The notes beneath the pieces were generated by a model that was not told where the DNA came from, ran no database searches, and worked only from the letters and a program-made list of their open reading frames with translations. 10,783 nucleotides of DNA, taken from DASTPP01 sp035762175. GTDB taxonomy: Bacteria; Myxococcota_A; Polyangia; Polyangiales; Polyangiaceae. Numbering within the stretch: the first letter of the stretch is position 1; every line of letters begins with the position of its first letter. The translations under genes and the position numbers were made by a program. Positions 1-5,771 of the stretch are shown in pieces. The stretch is taken from assembly GCA_035762175.1 (NCBI GenBank), contig DASTPP010000180.1, positions 1-10,783 on the forward strand, given 5' to 3'.

Positions 1-259
1 CCTCCCCCTCGACGAGGGCGAGGGCCTCGGCGAGCGCGGCCGCCGTCTCGTCGCGCTTCTCGCGCAGCGGGCGCATCTGCTCTTCGGGCGCGCGCTCCCC
101 TTCGCCGATGCGCACGGCCTCGGCGAACAGGTCGGCCCGAAGGCGAATGCGGGCCATCAAGTCGCCGGCGACGGCCCGAGCGAGCCTCGGGTTGCCGAAG
201 ACGCCGCCCACCTCGCAGCCGGCCAGCGCCCCGAGCTTCTTCAGCTTCTCGGGCTTCAC
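1..259 (-). CDS. Hypothetical protein, C-terminus cut by window edge
   Basis: Leftward reading frame open from a GTG at 259 to the window edge, giving the first 86 residues (starts MKPEKLKKLGALAGCEVGG). The GTG overlaps the stop of the small membrane-protein gene to its right (GTGA), which supports the start and suggests translational coupling. The visible part is charged and mostly helical in character, with a Glu/Arg/Ala-rich stretch over roughly residues 45-86 that could form a coiled coil. I do not recognise a family. It is the last visible member of the leftward operon-like run. Reality of the gene is fairly likely from the coupling and continuity; function is unknown. Confidence 0.6.
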   Translation of the reverse strand, partial: MKPEKLKKLGALAGCEVGGVFGNPRLARAVAGDLMARIRLRADLFAEAVRIGEGERAPEEQMRPLREKRDETAAALAEALALVEGE

Positions 260-357
260 GGCCGCCTCCAGGCCCAGTAGAGCCCGAGGCCGACGCAGAC
301 GGGCAGCAGCGCGACGAAGAGCGCGGCGGTCAAAAGGGGTGAGCCGACATTCCGCAT
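256..357 (-). CDS. 33-residue single-span membrane protein
   Basis: A very short leftward gene beginning at ATG 357 and ending at the TGA at 256-258. A GAGGT Shine-Dalgarno sequence sits four bases before the ATG, and the gene follows the previous stop by only seven bases. The product (begins MRNVGSPLLTAALFVALLP) has a short polar N-terminus, one hydrophobic segment over about residues 8-30 containing a Cys, and a positively charged C-terminus (WRRP). This suggests a single-pass inner-membrane peptide with its C-terminus in the cytoplasm by the positive-inside rule. Its stop overlaps the start of the next gene. Phage operons often carry such peptides (for example inhibitors or holin-like proteins), but nothing here identifies the role. 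Confidence 0.6.
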   Translation of the reverse strand: MRNVGSPLLTAALFVALLPVCVGLGLYWAWRRP

Positions 358-364
358 AGCGACC

Positions 365-799
365 TCAGAACGGCAGGCGGTCTTGGGGGAACTCGAACGG
401 GGCCTCGGGCGCGAGGCGCGCGTGGGCCTCGAGCGCCGCCCGGGCGCGGGCCCTCTTCGCGCGGGCCCGCCCCGAGGCGCGGCGCGAGGCGAGGTCGGCG
501 CGCCCGCTCGCGTCGAGGGCCGACTCGAGCGCGTCGCGCAGGGCGGCGTAGAGGGCCTCTTCGGGGTCGCGCATCTCGCCCCGGGCGACCTCGACGGCGG
601 GCGGCGGGCGCCCGCGGCCGGCCGCCGCCCAGCCCGGGCGGTAGCGGCTGACGACGGCGCGTGCGACGTGCCAGGGCTCGCCGCTCACGGGCAGCCGGCG
701 ACGGGTGACGAAGACGGCGACGACGTCGCCGGGCCGCGCGAAGGCGGCCCGGGCGATGGCCCGGAGGGCGGCGCGCAGGCGCCCCACCTCGGAGCTCAA
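365..799 (-). CDS. Small basic hypothetical protein (144 aa)
   Basis: Leftward gene starting at TTG 799, whose bases overlap the stop codon of the preceding gene (TTGA), and ending at TGA 365-367. The product begins MSSEVGRLRAALRAIARAAF. Residues 22-50 look like a compact beta-rich segment (GDVVAVFVTRRRLPV), residues about 75-95 are helical and acidic, and residues about 100-125 are strongly basic (Arg/Ala/Lys), which would suit nucleic-acid binding. The C-terminus is short and Pro/Phe-rich. I considered a RusA-like resolvase because of size and position, but I see no recognisable set of catalytic acidic residues, so I leave it unnamed. No alternative start fits the junction as well. Confidence 0.6.
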   Translation of the reverse strand: MSSEVGRLRAALRAIARAAFARPGDVVAVFVTRRRLPVSGEPWHVARAVVSRYRPGWAAAGRGRPPPAVEVARGEMRDPEEALYAALRDALESALDASGRADLASRRASGRARAKRARARAALEAHARLAPEAPFEFPQDRLPF

Positions 800-2115
800 G
801 ACGCGCCCTCCCCTCGGACGGCGGCGCGCTCCGGGTCGGGCCCGAGCGCCCCCTCGCGGAAGCCGAGCGCGTCGGGCTCGCCGGGCCCGGGCAGCTCGGG
901 CGCGAGTTCGTAGCCCGCCGCCTCGGCGCACGGCCGGCAGAGGTGGCGTTGCATCTGCCCGCCGATCGAGTCGTAAAAGACCGCCGGCGCGCCGCAGGGG
1001 CAGGCCGCCGGGGGCACGTGGGCCGCGGGCGACGGGGGCGGCACGTCGGCGCCGGGCGGCCTCGCGAGCGCCGCCGACAGCGTCGGGATCGCGTGCCAGA
1101 GCGGCGACGACTTCTTCATCTTCTCGACCGTCGAGGCCCACGACGGGCCGAGCCTCCGGGCGAGCCGGTCGATCTCGGCGTCGGCGTCGCCGCGCGCCCG
1201 CCAGGCCCACTCGATGGCGTCGCGAAGGCGGGAGACCGCGTCGCCCGCCCAGCCGCCCTCGCCGGCCCACGCGAGCAGGGCCGTCCGCACGTCGGCGCGC
1301 CGCACGGCGAAGCCCCGGTCGCGCAGAACGTCGAGGCCCATCAGGGCGTACTCGAGGTGGCCCCGGAGCCCCCGGGCTTCCGCCTCGAGCTCGGCCCTCG
1401 CGGGGTGGCTCGCGCGCACGGCCTCGACGCACCCGGCGCACCACCTCGCCCCGTCGAAGGCGACGCCGCGGCAGCGGGCGCAGCCGTCGGCGCCCGGCGC
1501 GGCCTCGGGCGCCTTCATGCCCCAGGGGTCTTGCGGGTCTCGGGGCGGCTTCGCGGCCGGACCCTTCGCGGCGGCCGGCCGCGCGGGGGCGATCTCCCGG
1601 GCGGGCCCGGGCGCCGGCTTCGGAGCCTCGGCGGGCCGCGGCGGGGCGATCTTCTCGGCGGCCCGGGCCCGCTCCCGCTCGAGCGACCACTCGCACTCGT
1701 CTGCGTGCCGCCACGGCAGGTTGCATCGGGTGTCGTCGACGAGGAGCCGGTCGCAGGGCGTGTCGGCCGCCACCTGGCGCAGGCGCGCGAGCGCCCGGTC
1801 GAGCTTCTTCGCGTGCTCGTCGGGCCGGCCCTCGGTCTTCTCGGCGGCCCAGTCGAGCAGGTAGAGAAAGAAGTCTTCGCGCGCCGTCGCGCCGGCCTTC
1901 GTCGTGACCTTCTCGGGCAGGAGGAAGGCCTCGCGGGCGAGCTGCCGGCGGAGCGTGGCGACGCGCAGCTCGCCGACGGCGCCGGCAAGTTCGGCCCGCG
2001 CAGCCGGGTCGTTCGCCACATTGACGGCCCGGCCCCCGCGGCGCTGCAGCGCGCAGACCACCCGCACCTCGCCCCCGCGCGGGACGGCCACGTCCCGGTG
2101 CGCCCCGGCCGGCAT
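796..2115 (-). CDS. Hypothetical phage-type protein with two Cys-pair (zinc-like) motifs
   Basis: Leftward gene of 439 residues. Its ATG at 2115 shares a base with the stop of the preceding gene (TGATG), and a G-rich Shine-Dalgarno (GAGGGGG) lies just upstream; these fix the start well. Residues 1-150 form an apparently folded charged domain, followed by a Pro/Ala linker at about 157-200. A Cys4 motif comes next (CARC at 212-215, CAGC at 226-229), then a helical segment, a second Pro-rich stretch, and another Cys motif near the C-terminus (CPC at 372-374, CRPC at 393-396). Both look like zinc-binding ribbons or knuckles, which points to nucleic-acid or protein binding. I do not recognise the whole protein. 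Its place directly after the antirepressor-like gene suggests an early function. Confidence 0.7.
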   Translation of the reverse strand: MPAGAHRDVAVPRGGEVRVVCALQRRGGRAVNVANDPAARAELAGAVGELRVATLRRQLAREAFLLPEKVTTKAGATAREDFFLYLLDWAAEKTEGRPDEHAKKLDRALARLRQVAADTPCDRLLVDDTRCNLPWRHADECEWSLERERARAAEKIAPPRPAEAPKPAPGPAREIAPARPAAAKGPAAKPPRDPQDPWGMKAPEAAPGADGCARCRGVAFDGARWCAGCVEAVRASHPARAELEAEARGLRGHLEYALMGLDVLRDRGFAVRRADVRTALLAWAGEGGWAGDAVSRLRDAIEWAWRARGDADAEIDRLARRLGPSWASTVEKMKKSSPLWHAIPTLSAALARPPGADVPPPSPAAHVPPAACPCGAPAVFYDSIGGQMQRHLCRPCAEAAGYELAPELPGPGEPDALGFREGALGPDPERAAVRGEGAS

Positions 2116-3137
2116 CAGGCGGCCCCCTCGCCCGGCGAGCCGCCCGGCGCGTTGTTGACGAAGGCCCGCGAGAAGGGCAAGGGCTGAACCGAGGCGAGCG
2201 GCGTCTCGGGCTTGACGCGCTTCGGGCCCGGCGAGGCCTTCGCCCGGCGACCTTTCGGTCGGCTCGCCTCTTCGCGAAGGCGGGGGGCGAGCGCGGCGAC
2301 GGATGCCTCGCCGTAGAGCCAGTGGTCGATGGGATCGCCCGTCTCGTCGTTCGCTTCGTACTTCCGCCAGACGCCGTAGCCCTCCTTGCCGAAGACGCCC
2401 AGCTCGCGCGCGATGCGGCCGACGACCTGCCCCGAGAGGCCGTACGGCTCGCCCACGGCGCGCGCCGACAGGTAGCCCTTCGTGTCGATGGTCTTGGTGA
2501 TGCGCACCGACTCGCCGGGCTTGAGCCCCGCGATGGCCGGCGGCAGCGCGGCCGACCACGACAGGCCCACGACAGGCGCCGTCACGTCGTAGCCCGAGGC
2601 GCGCCGCGCGAGCTCGGCGTACTTGAGGCTCGCCGCCTCGTCGGTGAGCTTGCCCGTCTTGAGCGCGAGCTCGATCGAGCGGCCCGCCGCGCGCACCGCC
2701 GCGTCGGGCATCAGGGCCCCGGGGGCGGGCTCGGCCGGCGCCGCCGGGGCGGGGCCCGGCAGCTCGCCGCGGCGGGCCTTGACGAACACCATCACGACCG
2801 CCTGCGTCGCCTGCACCGCGACCTTGGTGCGCAGGCGCGTCAGGACGACGAGGGCGCCCTCCTCGTTCAGGTAGAAGGCCTCCGTCTCGTTGCCCGACGA
2901 GAACTCGCGCTCGACCCACGCGAGGGGCCTGCGCGCGGGGGGCGCGCTCTCGTGCGCACCCCCCCCGCCGGGGGCCGCCAGGGCGAGGGCGCCGTCCTCG
3001 AGCGCCTGCCGGATGGCCCGGCGCACGTCCCGGGGCCGGGCGAGGCCGGCGCGCTCGCCCAGGTCGACGTCGCGCACGCGCGGCTCGCCCCCTTCGAGGC
3101 GCACCGCCCAGCCGTCTATCACGATAGCGTTCGACAT
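2115..3137 (-). CDS. Rha/antirepressor-family phage regulatory protein
   Basis: Leftward gene of 340 residues starting at ATG 3137, with a GGAAGGAA Shine-Dalgarno seven bases upstream. Residues about 22-50 (VRDVDLGERAGLARPRDVRR) resemble the small N-terminal helix-turn-helix of phage regulatory proteins. Residues about 87-122 match the pattern of Rha/antirepressor proteins: Phe-Tyr-Leu-Asn-Glu followed by a Leu-rich helix, Arg-Thr-Lys and a second helix ending in Lys-Ala-Arg. Residues about 220-290 (GYLSARAVGEPYGLSGQVVG, then HWLYGE) look like the winged-helix C-terminal domain of KilAC-type antirepressors. Such proteins bind or antagonise prophage repressors, so the target could be the XRE regulator encoded at the right. 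The assignment is by motif reading only; the exact subfamily is uncertain. The last base overlaps the next gene, indicating co-translation. Confidence 0.65.
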   Translation of the reverse strand: MSNAIVIDGWAVRLEGGEPRVRDVDLGERAGLARPRDVRRAIRQALEDGALALAAPGGGGAHESAPPARRPLAWVEREFSSGNETEAFYLNEEGALVVLTRLRTKVAVQATQAVVMVFVKARRGELPGPAPAAPAEPAPGALMPDAAVRAAGRSIELALKTGKLTDEAASLKYAELARRASGYDVTAPVVGLSWSAALPPAIAGLKPGESVRITKTIDTKGYLSARAVGEPYGLSGQVVGRIARELGVFGKEGYGVWRKYEANDETGDPIDHWLYGEASVAALAPRLREEASRPKGRRAKASPGPKRVKPETPLASVQPLPFSRAFVNNAPGGSPGEGAA

Positions 3138-3173
3138 AGACTCGTTCCTTCCTCGGCGGTCCGCTCGCCCGAA

Positions 3174-3210
3174 GCCGCCCCCGCGGGCCCGCACGACCGG
3201 CGGGGGCGGC
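3174..3210 (-). other. GC-rich hairpin between two leftward genes
   Basis: An 11-bp perfect inverted repeat (GCCGCCCCCGC at 3174-3184 and GCGGGGGCGGC at 3200-3210) with a 15-base loop lies in the 93-base gap between the dead-protease lipoprotein and the antirepressor-like gene. There is no T-run after it in the leftward direction, so it is not a classical intrinsic terminator. It could attenuate transcription, stabilise an mRNA end, or help Rho-dependent termination. Confidence 0.45.
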
Positions 3211-3230
3211 GGCTGGCTAGCGGGCCGGCG

Positions 3231-4157
3231 TCAGCACCACGGGTGGTCGGGGAAGGTGGCGCAGAAGGGGTCGCGCGCGCCGTCCGCGGGCGCCCCGTCG
3301 AGCGGCACGCCGTCGAGGAAGCCGACCTCGATCAACTCGTTGAACGGCATCCCGAGGTTCACGCCCTCGGGCGGCGCGTCGTCGAGCGGGTACGCCCCCA
3401 GGTGGATGCCGAACACGTACCAGTAGCCCGGGTCGTCCGGGTACTCGTACACCAGCGCCCCGCCCGCGGCCGGTTCCTGGTAGAAAAGGCCCAGCGATTC
3501 CGCGTCGGCGTTGTGGAGAATGAAGTTGTAAAAGAACTCGTCGAAGTACCCGACGAGGTCGGCCCCGTCTTGCAGTTGGAGAAGGCCGTCCGTCGACTGG
3601 TAGGCGGCGAGCGCGATCTTCGAGCCGACCGGCGGCAGTTCGGTCGCGAATCGGATCGTGGGGTACAGGGCGCCCGGCGGCAGCGACCCGCCGACCTGCG
3701 GGCCCGCCTTCAAAAGCATCACGCCCAAGCCATCGTCGTGACGGACGTAGGCCGCCGGGTAGCTGCGGCGGATCTCCGTCGCCGTGCCGCCGCATACTTT
3801 CGCCCGCTCGCCGAAGGTGATCGTGCCGACGCGCTGGCCCTTCGACATCGGCGGGTCCCAGATGCACGCCGAGGCCGTCAAGAGGAAATCCCCCGGCAAG
3901 AGCACGGCCGAACAAGCGTCGATGTGCTCGTCCTGCACCGAGTCGGGGCGGAAGCGCGCGACGCCGTCGGCGAAGCCTTCCGGGGTGGTGACCGGGTGGC
4001 AGGCGACGTCCTTGTAGTCGACGTCGCCGATGACCAGCCCCCCGCGGGCCTGCGCCTCGCGGGCCACGCCCTCGCCGGGCTCGCCCCTACCGTCCGCGCA
4101 CGCGCCGAGCGCGAGCGCCGCCATCACGAGAACCGCCGCGTAAATCGATTTGAACAT
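3231..4157 (-). CDS. Lipoprotein with catalytically dead trypsin-like fold (pseudoprotease)
   Basis: Leftward gene of 308 residues starting at ATG 4157 with a GGAGGG Shine-Dalgarno eight bases upstream. Residues 1-20 are a lipoprotein signal peptide ending in the lipobox LGAC, so Cys20 should be lipidated. The rest follows a chymotrypsin-fold protease: Cys82 and Cys98 match the disulfide around the histidine loop, LLTASAC (92-98) matches LTAAHC, GVMLLK (145-150) matches DIALLK, and PAAGGALVY (229-237) matches GDSGGPLVY, followed by WYVFGIHLG (246-254). All three catalytic residues are replaced: His by Ala97, Asp by Gly145, Ser by Ala231. The protein should therefore bind rather than cleave, probably at the cell surface or in the periplasm. 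The C-terminus ends in Cys-rich sequence (FCATFPDHPWC). It follows the upstream gene by 110 bases and may have its own promoter. The fold assignment is by motif alignment made by eye. Confidence 0.75.
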   Translation of the reverse strand: MFKSIYAAVLVMAALALGACADGRGEPGEGVAREAQARGGLVIGDVDYKDVACHPVTTPEGFADGVARFRPDSVQDEHIDACSAVLLPGDFLLTASACIWDPPMSKGQRVGTITFGERAKVCGGTATEIRRSYPAAYVRHDDGLGVMLLKAGPQVGGSLPPGALYPTIRFATELPPVGSKIALAAYQSTDGLLQLQDGADLVGYFDEFFYNFILHNADAESLGLFYQEPAAGGALVYEYPDDPGYWYVFGIHLGAYPLDDAPPEGVNLGMPFNELIEVGFLDGVPLDGAPADGARDPFCATFPDHPWC

Positions 4158-4267
4158 TCGTAGAACCCTCCCCAGTCGGTGAACTGCGTCCCGAGCCGCC
4201 CGTTGCGCACCGCGCGGGCCGGCTCCGGGCGCCCAGTCGCCTGGACGCCCGACGTCGGCCACCGCGG

Positions 4268-4858
4268 TCAGCCGCCGCTCTCGCCGCCCCCGCCGGGCGC
4301 CGCCGCGAGCAGCCCCCCGAGCCGCTCGTACGAGGCGGCGACCTCGGGGTCGGGGTGCCGGGCCGCGTCCCCGCGCTCGCGCGCCTCGAGGTGCTCGGCG
4401 TCGATGGCGTCGCGGGCGTCGTCGGGCAGGAGCGCGTAGGCGAAGGCGAGCCAGCCCGCGGCCTGACAGACCTCTTCTTCGGCCCCGGGCCCGTGCGCCA
4501 AGAACGCGCGGTCGAAGGCGTCGAGCGCCGCCCGAACCTCGGCGTCCGTCGGCGCCCGCCCGAGCACGGCGCGGGCGGCCTCGCGGTCGGGCTCGGCGAG
4601 CGCGCCTTCGCTCGCCTCCCTCGCCTCGCGCGCCGCCCGGGCGAGGGCGCCGAGGCCCGCGAGCGTCAGGCGCATCGCCTCGGCCTCGCCCTCGTCGTCG
4701 CGGTCGATGGCGATGAGGCCCGCTATCGCGAGCTCCCGGAGCGTGTCGTCGCCCTCGCGGCAAGCCGTCTCGGGGGCGGCCCCCTCGCGGTCGTAGAGCC
4801 GGTCGGCGTGGCCGTAGAGCGCGACGAGGCGCAGGGCCTCGAGCTCGAGCGCGGTCAA
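4268..4858 (-). CDS. Acidic helical hypothetical protein (196 aa)
   Basis: Leftward gene starting at TTG 4858, which overlaps the previous stop in a TTGA junction; a GGAAGGGGG purine stretch lies just upstream. The product begins MTALELEALRLVALYGHADR. It is almost entirely Ala/Glu/Leu/Arg-rich and helical, strongly acidic, with one segment of mixed aromatic and hydrophobic residues at about 140-160 (AAGWLAFAYALLPDDARDAI) and a Gly-rich end. I see no catalytic motif and do not recognise a family. Coupling to its neighbours makes a real gene likely. A protein-interaction role would fit the composition, but this is only a guess. Confidence 0.6.
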   Translation of the reverse strand: MTALELEALRLVALYGHADRLYDREGAAPETACREGDDTLRELAIAGLIAIDRDDEGEAEAMRLTLAGLGALARAAREAREASEGALAEPDREAARAVLGRAPTDAEVRAALDAFDRAFLAHGPGAEEEVCQAAGWLAFAYALLPDDARDAIDAEHLEARERGDAARHPDPEVAASYERLGGLLAAAPGGGGESGG

Positions 4859-5088
4859 GGCGCGCCCCCTTCCCCGCCGGAGAGCACCGCGTCGGCGAAG
4901 CCCGACCAGCCGCGCCCCGCGAAGAGCGCGCGCTCACCCCGCAGGGCCGCCTCGCCCAGGTGGTCGGCGAGAAGGCCGGCCGAGCCAAGCAGGGCGCCGG
5001 CCGCCGCGAGGCGGGCGTAGGCGGGTGCCTGCCCCGACGCGCGCGACGCCCAGTAGACCGCCGCGCAGAAGAGGCCCTCGCGCGTCAC
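4855..5088 (-). CDS. Small hypothetical protein (77 aa)
   Basis: Leftward gene starting at GTG 5088, inside the GTGA stop/start overlap with the preceding gene, and ending at TGA 4855. The product begins MTREGLFCAAVYWASRASGQ and has moderately hydrophobic helices (residues 5-15 and 24-43) without a clear transmembrane segment, then a Gly-rich tail. It sits between two genes that overlap it at both ends, so translation of the three is probably coupled. No family is recognised. A longer reading frame upstream of the GTG overlaps the preceding gene and is not needed. Confidence 0.55.
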   Translation of the reverse strand: MTREGLFCAAVYWASRASGQAPAYARLAAAGALLGSAGLLADHLGEAALRGERALFAGRGWSGFADAVLSGGEGGAP

Positions 5089-5444
5089 GCCGCCCCCCCG
5101 ACCATCTCGGAGGCGAGCGCGCCGCCGTACGCGTCGCAGTCGTCGCGCTCCTCGGCCCCCGGGCGCGACGGCCCGAGCGTCGCAGCGACGCGGCGCAGGC
5201 GCTCGCGGCCCGCCACCAGCTCGCGCGAGGCCTCGCGCGCGAGCGCGTCGCGGTGCAGGCAGCGGCGCATCTCGAGCGCCGCCGTCTCGACGCCGGCCGC
5301 GAGGGCGCACCCGCCCGCGCGCCGGGCGAGCCGCGCCGACGACGCCCGCCGCTCCTGGCGCGCGAGCGCCCGCCCCGTCTCGGCTGACGACGCCAGCCTC
5401 GCCCCCTTACCCCCCGACCCCCCCGCCAAAATCGTCTTTGCCAC
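5085..5444 (-). CDS. First gene of the leftward operon, hypothetical (119 aa)
   Basis: Leftward gene starting at GTG 5444 with a GGGAG Shine-Dalgarno six bases upstream (5451-5455), and ending at TGA 5085. It lies 34 bases downstream of a promoter -10 box (5479-5484), so it is the first gene under the operator-controlled leftward promoter. The product begins MAKTILAGGSGGKGARLASS, with a Gly-rich N-terminus. Residues about 25-100 are an Arg/Ala/Glu-rich helical segment with two Cys residues (46 and 62), and a short acidic stretch near residue 100 precedes a hydrophobic tail. I do not recognise it. By position it corresponds to the immediate-early leftward gene of a temperate phage; that is inference from context, not from the protein. 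Confidence 0.6.
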   Translation of the reverse strand: MAKTILAGGSGGKGARLASSAETGRALARQERRASSARLARRAGGCALAAGVETAALEMRRCLHRDALAREASRELVAGRERLRRVAATLGPSRPGAEERDDCDAYGGALASEMVGGAA

Positions 5445-5470
5445 TCCGCGCTCCCTTGTGTCCCGACTTG

Positions 5471-5486
5471 GGTATCAAATGTTACC
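5471..5486. promoter_or_regulatory. Operator copy 1 (over the -10 of the leftward promoter)
   Basis: GGTATCAAATGTTACC, a 6-4-6 inverted repeat with one mismatch. It sits inside a longer palindrome whose arms CTTGGGTA (5467-5474) and TACCCAAG (5483-5490) match perfectly. It covers the -10 box of the leftward promoter, so a bound repressor would block transcription. The same half-site and four-base spacing occur at 5499, 10135 and 10203. Confidence 0.8.
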
Positions 5487-5506
5487 CAAGCGACTCAAGG
5501 TGTCAA
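5479..5506 (-). promoter_or_regulatory. Leftward early promoter (PL-like)
   Basis: On the minus strand TTGACA (5501-5506), a 16-base spacer, then TAACAT (5479-5484): a perfect -35 and a four-of-six -10 for the housekeeping sigma factor. Predicted transcription start is near 5472, giving a leader of about 28 bases that includes the GGGAG Shine-Dalgarno of the gene starting at 5444. One operator overlaps each promoter box, which fits a tightly repressed early promoter. Confidence 0.75.
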
Positions 5507-5514
5507 TAGATACC
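5499..5514. promoter_or_regulatory. Operator copy 2 (over the -35 of the leftward promoter)
   Basis: GGTGTCAATAGATACC, with the same 6-4-6 layout as the other copies and one mismatch between arms. It is spaced 28 bases from copy 1, a little under three helical turns, so two dimers could sit on nearly the same face and interact. It covers the TTGACA -35 box on the minus strand. Confidence 0.75.
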
Positions 5515-5518
5515 CAAG

Positions 5519-5551
5519 AAAAAAGTGGTACCGCGGCCAAAATGGGCCGCG
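5519..5551 (-). terminator. Possible intrinsic terminator ending the leftward cassette
   Basis: Read leftward, CGCGGCC, a six-base loop (CATTTT) and GGCCGCG (plus positions 5532-5551) form a perfect 7-bp stem. Seven bases later comes a run of six T (plus-strand A at 5519-5524). The gap between stem and T-run is longer than ideal. Its position, just before the leftward early promoter, would stop transcription from the kinase cassette entering that operon. Confidence 0.4.
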
Positions 5552-5771
5552 CGACCGCGACCCGGAGTCGCAGCCGGCCATCGAGATCTGAACGCCCGCG
5601 CAGCATGGGGCCCAGGGGCGCGCCCGACAGCGCAGCCCCCCTCGAGGGCGGCGCCCCCGAGGGGGCTAGGCGGGCCGGTGGGCCGGCGGGCCGTTTAGTA
5701 ATTCTGTCGGGTCGGTGGGCGGCGGTGGCGTGCGCTCACGACCAACCCCATGCGCCCGTCTTGAAGGTGCC
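5552..5771. other. Non-coding stretch with a GC-rich hairpin
   Basis: With the control region to its left this makes a 327-base gap (5445-5771) between genes. The part here holds a strong nested hairpin (CCCCCTCG at 5637-5644 with CGAGGGGG at 5658-5665, and an inner GGGC/GCCC stem), then GGGCCGG-type repeats. No convincing gene, tRNA or SD-led start is visible. The hairpin may contribute to termination of the lipoprotein transcript. Confidence 0.45.

Noticed and set aside
108..359. 83-codon plus-strand frame at the left end
   Set aside because: It overlaps two coupled leftward genes, is extremely Arg/Ser/Ala-rich and has no ribosome binding site.
2322..4163. 613-codon open frame on the plus strand, opposite the antirepressor-like and lipoprotein genes
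   Set aside because: It is antisense to two genes with clear domains, signal peptide and Shine-Dalgarno sites; the translation is Arg/Asp/Val-rich without motifs. Long antisense frames are expected at this GC content.
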